Shown here in pieces: positions 44,861 to 51,021 of a stretch of DNA of 64,000 nt; positions within the stretch are counted from its first letter, which is position 1, and every line of letters begins with the position of its first letter. The notes below the pieces were generated by a model. That model saw nothing but the letters and a program-made list of their open reading frames with translations. It was not told where the DNA came from and did no database searches. The stretch is from Erysipelotrichaceae bacterium (GTDB lineage: Bacteria > Bacillota_I > Bacilli_A > Erysipelotrichales > Erysipelotrichaceae). A program made the translations under genes and the position numbers. The stretch is taken from contig JAAXXT010000009.1 in NCBI GenBank assembly GCA_013334325.1, positions 1-64,000 of the forward strand, read 5' to 3'.

Positions 44861-44865
44861 GTGTT

Positions 44866-45099
44866 TTAGTCTGCTACGTAAGGGAGTAATGCCATTTGAC
44901 GAGCACGTTTGACCGCAGTGGCCAACATGCGCTGGTATTTAGCATTGGTACCGGTAACGCGTCGCGGAATGATCTTACCATTGGAAGAGATAAATCTCTT
45001 CAAGAGTTCGATATCCTTATAGTCGATGACCGTAATGTTGTTCTTAGTAAAGTAACATACTTTCTTACGGCCAATTCTTTGTTTTTTATAGACTGCCAT
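44866..45099 (-). CDS. rpsR: 30S ribosomal protein S18
   Basis: 77 residues, standard bS18: [17 protein letters not shown] and the C-terminal [15 protein letters not shown]18 forms a heterodimer with S6, encoded in the same operon; together they can bind the rpsF leader. Confidence 0.99.
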   Translation of the reverse strand: MAVYKKQRIGRKKVCYFTKNNITVIDYKDIELLKRFISSNGKIIPRRVTGTNAKYQRMLATAVKRARQMALLPYVAD

Positions 45100-45111
45100 A
45101 ATTCTCCTTTC

Positions 45112-45579
45112 TTAGAATGGAAGATCATCACTGGATATATCCAGTAAAGGCCCTGTATTGAAGTCATCATCATTGACTTGACTTTCATCAGGGAAATAGC
45201 CGGTAGCGGCTTTAGGTGCTTGTTGAGACGGCTGATAATTAGTGCCGGCATTTTGAGGAGCTGGGGAAGTCCCTGTTCGAATCAATTGAACAGAATCACA
45301 ATTAATTTCAGTGACATAGACCTTACGGCCATCTTTGTCATCGTAGTTTCTTGATGTGACACGTCCTTCGATTGCGATCATGTTTCCTTTTTTAGCGTAT
45401 TGATTCATGTAATCAGCGGATTGAGCCCATGCTACACAAGGGACATAATCGGTTTGTTCCTGGTCTTTAAATTTGCGATTGACCGCAATTGTAAACATGA
45501 CCTTGGAAGTCCCGGTTGAAATCTTACTGAACATTGGGTCTCTGGTGAGATTACCAACGACAACAACACGATTAATCAT
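45112..45579 (-). CDS. ssb: Single-stranded DNA-binding protein
   Basis: 155 residues: an OB-fold domain (MINRVVVVGNLTRDP through about 105), a Gln/Pro-rich linker, and the acidic tip DDLPF that recruits replication and repair partners. Placed between rpsF and rpsR as is universal in Bacillota. Confidence 0.99.
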   Translation of the reverse strand: MINRVVVVGNLTRDPMFSKISTGTSKVMFTIAVNRKFKDQEQTDYVPCVAWAQSADYMNQYAKKGNMIAIEGRVTSRNYDDKDGRKVYVTEINCDSVQLIRTGTSPAPQNAGTNYQPSQQAPKAATGYFPDESQVNDDDFNTGPLLDISSDDLPF

Positions 45580-45588
45580 AGGTGCTCC

Positions 45589-45879
45589 TTAATTTTCTTC
45601 TAGATTGAGTATAAGTGTTCTTACTACATTTGTATTGATACGTGTTAAGCGGTCGAATTCCTTAATGGCTTCCGGTTCTGCTTCTACGTTCAACAACATG
45701 TAGTAACCTCTTGTCGCAAAGTCGATGGGATAAGCAAATTCTTTTACGCCCCAATCATCTGCTTTACTGATAACCGCACCATTGCTGGTTAGGATACCGT
45801 GTAAAGAAGCGATGAGTTCGTTACGAACTGCGTCTTCCAAAGAAGCTTTGACGATGTACATGATTTCATATTTTCTCAT
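45589..45879 (-). CDS. rpsF: 30S ribosomal protein S6
   Basis: 96 residues from the ATG at 45879 (MRKYEIMYIVKASL), with a consensus AGGAGGTGA upstream; the ORF track adds 13 non-conserved codons. Standard bS6 fold. First gene of rpsF-ssb-rpsR-yybS-gdpP-rplI-dnaB; its leader can fold to hide the ribosome binding site. Confidence 0.99.
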   Translation of the reverse strand: MRKYEIMYIVKASLEDAVRNELIASLHGILTSNGAVISKADDWGVKEFAYPIDFATRGYYMLLNVEAEPEAIKEFDRLTRINTNVVRTLILNLEEN

Positions 45880-45887
45880 GTGGTCAC

Positions 45888-45922
45888 CTCCTTGTGGTCT
45901 AATGGCCTTTTCAGGCAAGGAG
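45888..45922 (-). promoter_or_regulatory. rpsF leader, SD-sequestering hairpin
   Basis: CTCCTTG pairs with CAAGGAG of the rpsF ribosome binding site, enclosing a smaller GCCT-GAAA-AGGC hairpin. This arrangement fits the known autogenous control of rpsF by the S6-S18 complex, though I cannot confirm the full consensus by eye. Confidence 0.6.
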
Positions 45923-45951
45923 TAAATAAATTAATATCTACCCGTTAAAAG

Positions 45952-45980
45952 ATTATAACACCCCAATTAGACCTTGTAAA
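45952..45980 (-). promoter_or_regulatory. Promoter of rpsF operon
   Basis: TTTACA, 17 nt, TATAAT on the minus strand; transcription would start about 65 nt before the rpsF ATG. Confidence 0.75.
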
Positions 45981-46003
45981 CCATCCTTAATGATGAAGGT
46001 ATA

Positions 46004-46037
46004 AAAAGATAGCTTCAATAAAGTGAAGCTATCTTTT
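46004..46037 (-). terminator. Terminator of licD-like gene
   Basis: AAAAGATAGCTTCA / TGAAGCTATCTTTT, a 14-bp stem with a 6-nt loop ending in a T-run on the minus strand. Confidence 0.88.
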
Positions 46038-46064
46038 AGTCTTATTAAATAACCATTTCTTTGA

Positions 46065-46877
46065 TTATTTTGTCTTATCTAACCAGAATATCGTATTGAT
46101 ATGAGGAGAAGAACGTTTATCTAATGGAGGAGGTGTCATATAATCCCCATAGACTTGAGTTAACCAAGCATGGGTATTCGCAGGCGCTTTTGCCTTAAGT
46201 GTTTCAAAAGGCAATTCGATTTGAGGTATGAATTCTTCTTTTAGACAGGCTTCTTTACCACCATAGCCCCACGCAATGATGCCTATGATCGAACTATCAT
46301 CGAAATCAATCGATCGTACTTCTTTGTCTATGAGTTCTAAGATACGTTTATTCCCATAAAGATGGATCAACTGGATAAGGATCTTCATCATGATATTCTT
46401 TAATGGATTATCCCAATGGTGTTTACGTTTATAGGCTAGGCTCAACAACTTTCTATAGACTCCCATCTTATGATATTTCTTTTTTCTAAGTTCTGGATCT
46501 TCTGGTAAGCCATCTATTGGGAAGATATCGAGATAGACCCCTGCTTTATAATCATAAAGATCCTCGATCAATAGGGTATCCTCATGTATGATTTTCGCAA
46601 AAGGATAAATGTATCCTGGTGATCTTTTAAAGGAATCTATCCTCATCGAAGGTGCTAAACCATCCTTGGTCAATTCAAGAAGTTTCTCATAATCAGGTCT
46701 AGGCATCATCACATCGAGATCATCATCCCAGGGGATAAAACCTTGATGTCTAACGGCTCCTAAAAGCGTGCCATAGGTTAAATAGTAACGCAATTGATGA
46801 GCCTCACAAAAACGAGATAATTCATCAAGCATCTTAACCATGAGTTGTTTAGATTCTATAGGGGTGATTTCTTTCAT
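46065..46877 (-). CDS. LicD-family phosphotransferase
   Basis: A 270-residue cytoplasmic protein of the LicD nucleotidyltransferase-like family. The motif LTYGTLLGAVRHQGFIPWDDDLDVMMPR near the N-terminus is diagnostic, with the DDDLD metal-binding acidic residues. LicD proteins transfer phosphocholine or similar groups to surface glycans (teichoic acids, capsule, LPS). It is a single-gene unit, with GAGGAT before the ATG, divergent from the sigma-factor gene. Acceptor and donor are unknown. Confidence 0.92.
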   Translation of the reverse strand: MKEITPIESKQLMVKMLDELSRFCEAHQLRYYLTYGTLLGAVRHQGFIPWDDDLDVMMPRPDYEKLLELTKDGLAPSMRIDSFKRSPGYIYPFAKIIHEDTLLIEDLYDYKAGVYLDIFPIDGLPEDPELRKKKYHKMGVYRKLLSLAYKRKHHWDNPLKNIMMKILIQLIHLYGNKRILELIDKEVRSIDFDDSSIIGIIAWGYGGKEACLKEEFIPQIELPFETLKAKAPANTHAWLTQVYGDYMTPPPLDKRSSPHINTIFWLDKTK

Positions 46878-46965
46878 AAATTATCCTCGCTTTAAAGTTT
46901 ACACGATAAACTATGGAAATACTATCTTATTAATTTGCTTGTGAAAAAACAAATAAACGTTTTAA

Positions 46966-46993
46966 TTGAATTTTAATCTTAGACAAGTAAACT
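46966..46993 (+). promoter_or_regulatory. Promoter of ECF sigma gene (leaderless)
   Basis: TTGAAT, 16 nt, TAAACT, with the -10 ending exactly 6 nt before the ATG at 47000. No ribosome binding site is seen, so the mRNA would be leaderless. Confidence 0.5.
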
Positions 46994-46999
46994 AAACCT

Positions 47000-47515
47000 A
47001 TGAACCGTCAATCTGAACTTTTCGACTCCGTATATCACGCCAGTTTTAAGACCTTATCTAAATTTGTCTATTTTAAAACTGCTCAATTGGCGGATGCGGA
47101 AGACATCGTTCAAAACGTATATGCCTCCTATTATCGCTATGTGATCGTTCCCAATAAAACCGTAGATAATCCAGTCGCTTATCTTCTCGAATTGGCGAAG
47201 AATGAATTGGCTTCATATTATAAGGATAAGGCCATCACCAATGAGAATACGGTTGAAGCTGAAGTTGACATCTTAGATAACTTTCCTTCAGAGACAGATC
47301 TCGCTTTAGAAACCATCGAAAAGTTCTCCGTTGAAGCCATCTATGATCAAGTCAAGACCTTACATCCTCTCGATCAAAAGATCATCGCAGGAAGATTTAG
47401 ATATGAACTTACTTTCGCTGAAATCGCTAAACAAGTAGATTTAAGTGAAAACACCATAAAGACTCGATATTATCGAGCCATCCAAACTTTAAAAGATAAA
47501 TTAGACAAAAAATAA
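47000..47515 (+). CDS. ECF-type RNA polymerase sigma factor
   Basis: A 171-residue sigma-70-family protein with only regions 2 and 4. Region 2 includes FKTAQLADAEDIVQNVY (residues about 25-41), and the region 4 helix-turn-helix reads LTFAEIAKQVDLSENTIKTRYYRA. It is followed after 82 nt by a membrane protein with an RsgI-like domain, the expected anti-sigma partner. No Shine-Dalgarno sequence is visible. Its regulon and inducing signal are unknown; the partner's ectodomain suggests an extracellular cue. Confidence 0.9.
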   Translation: MNRQSELFDSVYHASFKTLSKFVYFKTAQLADAEDIVQNVYASYYRYVIVPNKTVDNPVAYLLELAKNELASYYKDKAITNENTVEAEVDILDNFPSETDLALETIEKFSVEAIYDQVKTLHPLDQKIIAGRFRYELTFAEIAKQVDLSENTIKTRYYRAIQTLKDKLDKK

Positions 47516-47550
47516 ACAATTTATCTTTTTTTGAAACTATTTAAGTAAAA

Positions 47551-47570
47551 CTCATCTCGAACAAGATGAG
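47551..47570 (+). promoter_or_regulatory. Hairpin between sigma factor and RsgI-like gene
   Basis: CTCATCT-N6-AGATGAG without a following T-run. A TTTGAAAC lies 20 nt upstream and could be part of an ECF-type -35, but no matching second site was found. Role uncertain. Confidence 0.35.
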
Positions 47571-47597
47571 ACAGGTTTATCCCTAAAGGAGAAGTCA

Positions 47598-49196
47598 ATG
47601 AGTAAACTAAGAAGTGCGATGACGAAAAACGTCATGAACGAAGAGAAGATGTATTCAGAACTAAGTAAAGGTCTAGGTTTAAAAGCCGCCAAGAAGAAAG
47701 ATTCTTTTTGGTTAAGAAACGCCCTCATCAGTGTCAGTTTGGTGTGTTTGGTGGTATTTGGATCCTTCTATGATGGTTTAGGAAAAAACAAGATCTCTGG
47801 ATCTCTCGCAACCGCCATCATATCGATCGACATCAACCCAAGCTTTACCTTAGAAGTCGATGGGAATAATCTCGTCATTTCAATCAAAGCTGAAAACACA
47901 GACGCTGAAAAGATCTTAGTCACTGATCTTATTGGTCAAGATGCGGCTTTAGTCGTTGAAACGATCATCTTAAGAGCTCAAGAAGCTGGTTTCTTAATGG
48001 ATCCTACTTTATCTGATTATGTATTAGTTACTACTGCACCAGCGCATGAAGGTGATGAAAGTGCTGCTGATCATTTAAATGATTTGATTCAAGAAGCATT
48101 GAATAAAGAAGGCACTAGTGATGATGTCAACGTAGCTCTCATCAAAGCAACCCTTCAACAATGGTTAGATGCCTTAGATAAGAACGTTCCATTAGGACTC
48201 TATGTCATTAGTGGATTGGTCAACGTCAACGGTGAAATCATGAGCGTAGCGGATTTCTTCAAGACTTCAGGTAATCTTGAACTCTTAGAAACCATTTCCC
48301 ATATCGTTAAAAAGACGACTTTAAATACTGTATCTTTATTAGAACGTTTCCTTGATCGTCTAGAAAGAGCTGGCGTCGATGTGACTGCCTTAAGAGCTCG
48401 TTTAGTAGCCGACGGTGAAAACCTCGCTGTATTAAAAGCTGATGTCTTGGCTCTATGGGCCGCTTTAGACCCAGATGTACAAGCAGGTTCCAGTTTAAGC
48501 GATACCGCAAAAGCCGACATGAAAGTCGTCATCGAAGGTCTCTTAGCTCAACTGAAGGCCTTAGGACTTGATGTTTCTGGGTATGAAACTTACTTAGCTG
48601 CTGATGGGGCAGATCTACAATCCATCGAAAAAGAATTGGTTGCCTTATTGAACCTCAATGGAGTCGATACATCAACTGGATCTACTTTGACCTCAGCTGA
48701 TAAAGACGCCATCGTTACCTTACTAAACGATATGATCAAACAACTTAAAGCTTTAGGTGTAGATGTAAGTGCTTATGAAGCACTACTCGCAGGCACTAAT
48801 CCTGATCTATATGCATTGGAAACCACATTAAAGGGCTTATTAGCCGCTAATGGGGTCGATACGAGCACAGGTTCTACAAGTGCTGGATCACAGACGCTCT
48901 TCCAAGAACTCTCAGCCAAGATCAATCAACTCAGACTCTTAGGCATCGACGTAACAGCTTTCCTCGCTCGACTCAACGCAGTCAATCCTGATTATGCGGC
49001 ACTTGAACTCGATGTGAATATCGCATTAACCGCTAAGGGGATCGATACTACCACCGGATCAACCACAACTTCAGGTGAAGATGATGATGACGAGGATGAT
49101 GACGAAGATGATGACGAAGAGGATGACGAAGAGGACGAAGATGAACATGAAGAAGAAGACGAAGAAGATGAAGAGGATGATGAAGACGAAGATTAA
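47598..49196 (+). CDS. RsgI-like anti-sigma/membrane sensor with repeats
   Basis: A 532-residue bitopic protein. Residues 1-40 are cytoplasmic and basic, a single helix spans about 42-60, then AIISIDINPSFTLEVDGNNL begins an RsgI-like middle domain (to about 145). A linker leads to four tandem repeats of about 62 residues (about 247-491), each with a GxDVxA core and most ending GVDTSTGST. The last 40 residues are almost only Asp and Glu. A GGAG site precedes the ATG. Classical RsgI proteins end in carbohydrate-binding or sensor modules; here the repeats and acidic tail take that place. It most likely restrains the ECF sigma factor encoded just upstream. The N-terminal anti-sigma segment is short and not clearly recognisable. 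Confidence 0.8.
   Translation: MSKLRSAMTKNVMNEEKMYSELSKGLGLKAAKKKDSFWLRNALISVSLVCLVVFGSFYDGLGKNKISGSLATAIISIDINPSFTLEVDGNNLVISIKAENTDAEKILVTDLIGQDAALVVETIILRAQEAGFLMDPTLSDYVLVTTAPAHEGDESAADHLNDLIQEALNKEGTSDDVNVALIKATLQQWLDALDKNVPLGLYVISGLVNVNGEIMSVADFFKTSGNLELLETISHIVKKTTLNTVSLLERFLDRLERAGVDVTALRARLVADGENLAVLKADVLALWAALDPDVQAGSSLSDTAKADMKVVIEGLLAQLKALGLDVSGYETYLAADGADLQSIEKELVALLNLNGVDTSTGSTLTSADKDAIVTLLNDMIKQLKALGVDVSAYEALLAGTNPDLYALETTLKGLLAANGVDTSTGSTSAGSQTLFQELSAKINQLRLLGIDVTAFLARLNAVNPDYAALELDVNIALTAKGIDTTTGSTTTSGEDDDDEDDDEDDDEEDDEEDEDEHEEEDEEDEEDDEDED
48336..49075 (+). repeat. Four ~62-residue tandem protein repeats
   Basis: Inside the RsgI-like gene. Unit starts (residues approximately 247, 311, 374, 435) align as DRLERAGVDVTA, AQLKALGLDVSG, KQLKALGVDVSA and NQLRLLGIDVTA; units 2-4 end in GVDTSTGST or GIDTTTGST. 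The DNA of the units has diverged, so the duplication is not recent. Predicted helical pairs joined by Ser/Thr-Gly linkers. Confidence 0.82.
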
Positions 49197-49215
49197 TTAA
49201 ATCATTTCTAAAGCC

Positions 49216-49240
49216 AAACTCCTTAACGGGAGTTTTTCTT
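49216..49240 (+). terminator. Terminator of sigma/RsgI-like genes
   Basis: AAACTCC-N6-GGAGTTT followed by TTCTTT on the plus strand. Confidence 0.75.
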
Positions 49241-49250
49241 TGTCGTTTGA

Positions 49251-49279
49251 TTGAATCTTAAGATGAGATGACTTATAAT
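49251..49279 (+). promoter_or_regulatory. Promoter of cobalamin riboswitch operon
   Basis: TTGAAT, 17 nt, TATAAT; transcription would begin at about 49285, right at the base of the riboswitch P1 stem. Confidence 0.75.
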
Positions 49280-49283
49280 GAGA

Positions 49284-49443
49284 TTGCGAAATACGGTGCT
49301 TTTTAAAAGCTCAAAAGGGAATTCGATTAAACGAAGCTGTCCCAGCAACTGTAGGTCCGGACAAGAGGAGACATACCACTGTGAAAACGGGAAGGTTCCT
49401 CAAGGATGAAAGACCAGCCAGTAGACCTGCCCTATATCCGCAA
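49284..49443 (+). promoter_or_regulatory. Cobalamin riboswitch
   Basis: The aptamer is recognised from the AAAGGGAA and CCAGCAACTGT segments, ACCACTG, CGGGAAGG and the B12 box GCCAGTAGACCTGCC (49417-49431). TTGCG at 49284-49288 pairs with CGCAA at 49439-49443 as P1. It precedes four B12-related genes and two hairpins ending in T-runs, so adenosylcobalamin binding should terminate transcription. Confidence 0.95.
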
Positions 49444-49470
49444 CGCTTTTATCTTCTGGGAAAAAGATAA

Positions 49471-49491
49471 AAAGACAAGCCTGTCTTTTTT
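49471..49491 (+). terminator. Riboswitch terminator 1
   Basis: AAAGACA-AGCC-TGTCTTT followed by TTT. First of two hairpins in the expression platform. Confidence 0.75.
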
Positions 49492-49517
49492 CACACATCC
49501 CTTAGATGTGTGTTTTT
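49492..49517 (+). terminator. Riboswitch terminator 2
   Basis: CACACATC-N5-GATGTGTG followed by TTTTTATT, directly after terminator 1. It ends about 16 nt before the first start codon. Confidence 0.8.
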
Positions 49518-49532
49518 ATTGAAGGAGGCAAC

Positions 49533-49964
49533 ATGAAGAAAAATGCAGTAAGAATAGGTTTAGCTTTTTTAGTGTTAGTGTTAAGTTTAGGTGCCTATAA
49601 GATCTATTCAGATTCAAAGTTAGATCAAGGCTCTAAATCCATTCAAATCGTCATCCAAGACGATAAACAAGTCGTCTTATTCGATAAAACGGTCAAGACT
49701 CATGCGGAAACATTAGGAGACCTTTTAGATGAAATGATCGCAGAACAACGTTTAAGTATCGTGTACTCTGGAAACAAGACCGATCTCTATGGACGCTTCA
49801 TCACCAAGATCAATGATCTTGAATCGAAAGAAGCGGGTCCTTGGTGGGTCTATGCTTCCACAACCAACGCTGAATGTATAGCGGCTGGATATTGTGGGGG
49901 AATCGACGTGAATCCTATCCACGATAAAGACATTTTTACTTTCTCTCTAAGTATGGGTTATTGA
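49533..49964 (+). CDS. DUF4430 (transcobalamin-like) surface protein
   Basis: A 143-residue exported protein with an N-terminal anchor helix (about residues 6-22, no lipobox) and a DUF4430 domain ending GPWWVYASTTNAECIAAGYCGG. DUF4430 is related to the C-terminal domain of transcobalamin/intrinsic factor and is found next to B12 uptake genes. Start at ATG 49533 behind GGAGG; the ORF track begins inside terminator 2. It is under the riboswitch and overlaps the S component gene by one base (TGATG). It probably presents a corrinoid to the transporter. Confidence 0.88.
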   Translation: MKKNAVRIGLAFLVLVLSLGAYKIYSDSKLDQGSKSIQIVIQDDKQVVLFDKTVKTHAETLGDLLDEMIAEQRLSIVYSGNKTDLYGRFITKINDLESKEAGPWWVYASTTNAECIAAGYCGGIDVNPIHDKDIFTFSLSMGY

Positions 49965-50503
49965 TGAGACCTCTACTAAAATACCTTATCTTAGCCTTAT
50001 TGGCGGCGATGCTTTTTATGGCCCAATTGACCTTGGCACTTTTGCCTAATGTAGAATTGGTGACCTTACTTTTAATGAGTATCGCGGTCCTATTTAAGTT
50101 TAAAGACGGTGTTTTAGTGGTGGTCCTGTTTACCTTATTAGAAGGGCTCTATTGGGGTTTTGCGGATTGGGTCTTAGGTTATCTATGGATATGGAGCCTA
50201 CTTGTCATTTTGACTCAGATCACCAAGCCACTTACCTTAATGAAAGCACATCGAATGGCCATCCTGGGAGGTCTATTTGGCCTGGCCTTCGGTTTCCTTT
50301 TCGCCCTTCAACACGCTGTATTGTATGGTTTATCGATGGGCATCTCCTATTGGATGATGGGGATTGGATTCGATCTACTTCATGGTTTTGCGAATTATAC
50401 TTTGATCTTATTGTTGTTTGAACCGATCAATAAACTTCTAAGTAACTTGATCAGAAAGGCGGAAAGCAGATATGGGCGTCGTAACTACGAAAACGGGAGA
50501 TAA
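49964..50503 (+). CDS. ECF transporter S component, probably cobalamin
   Basis: A 179-residue membrane protein with about six helices, typical of ECF substrate-binding subunits. The start is the ATG at 49964 overlapping the TGA of the DUF4430 gene; the ORF track's TTG is one codon earlier. Lying under a cobalamin riboswitch between a DUF4430 gene and an adenosyltransferase gene, it should bind a corrinoid (CbrT-like role). The energising EcfA/EcfT genes are not here, the same as for the folT-like gene. Confidence 0.82.
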   Translation: MRPLLKYLILALLAAMLFMAQLTLALLPNVELVTLLLMSIAVLFKFKDGVLVVVLFTLLEGLYWGFADWVLGYLWIWSLLVILTQITKPLTLMKAHRMAILGGLFGLAFGFLFALQHAVLYGLSMGISYWMMGIGFDLLHGFANYTLILLLFEPINKLLSNLIRKAESRYGRRNYENGR

Positions 50504-50936
50504 GGGAACTACTTATCTAAAAGACAGTGTGGTCTCAAAAGGATCCTTTAGGGTAGATGCGATGGGCACCATCGATGAGCTTATCGCCAATCTTATCTTG
50601 ACCCAATCGATCACGAAATTGGATCGAGAACTCTTTGAGACCCCTATTAAGAAACTGATTGAAATTGGATCTTACTTAGCGGGTTATAAAGAGGTCCCTG
50701 ACTTCAAACAGACCACTGAATATATGGAGAAGATCATTATGAGTCGAAGGGAAGCTTATAATGGCTTCATCTATCCTTATGATGATCCTAGAAACGCTCA
50801 AATCAATGTCGCAAGAACGATTTGTAGACGTGCAGAACGCACCATCATTCGTCTACACGAAGAAAGCAATCAACCTGAAAGTCTCCTCATATTTATGAAT
50901 AGGCTTTCAGATTATATTTTCGTGCTTATCGGATAA
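50472..50936 (+). CDS. PduO-type ATP:cob(I)alamin adenosyltransferase
   Basis: A 154-residue enzyme making adenosylcobalamin from cob(I)alamin and ATP. TKTGDKGTTYL is the N-terminal ATP-binding motif and RTICRRAERTIIRL plus NRLSDYIFVL are the conserved C-terminal motifs of the MMAB/PduO family. It overlaps the S component gene by 32 nt, and its product is the cofactor of the reductase encoded next. Some members are about 30 residues longer. Confidence 0.94.
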   Translation: MGVVTTKTGDKGTTYLKDSVVSKGSFRVDAMGTIDELIANLILTQSITKLDRELFETPIKKLIEIGSYLAGYKEVPDFKQTTEYMEKIIMSRREAYNGFIYPYDDPRNAQINVARTICRRAERTIIRLHEESNQPESLLIFMNRLSDYIFVLIG

Positions 50937-51021
50937 ATGTAAGAGATAATGAAAACGAACTTTTAGTTTTATATGATAAAATAGTAGCACGATGTTTATA
51001 GAAGAAGGGACGGGAAATCAT

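Noticed and set aside
49075-49196. GA-rich repetitive DNA as a microsatellite or CRISPR-like repeat.
   Set aside because: It is in-frame Asp/Glu codons at the end of the RsgI-like gene, with no regular spacer structure.
49506-49532. Upstream start of the DUF4430 gene in the ORF track.
   Set aside because: It lies inside the second riboswitch terminator; the ATG at 49533 has GGAGG in front of it.
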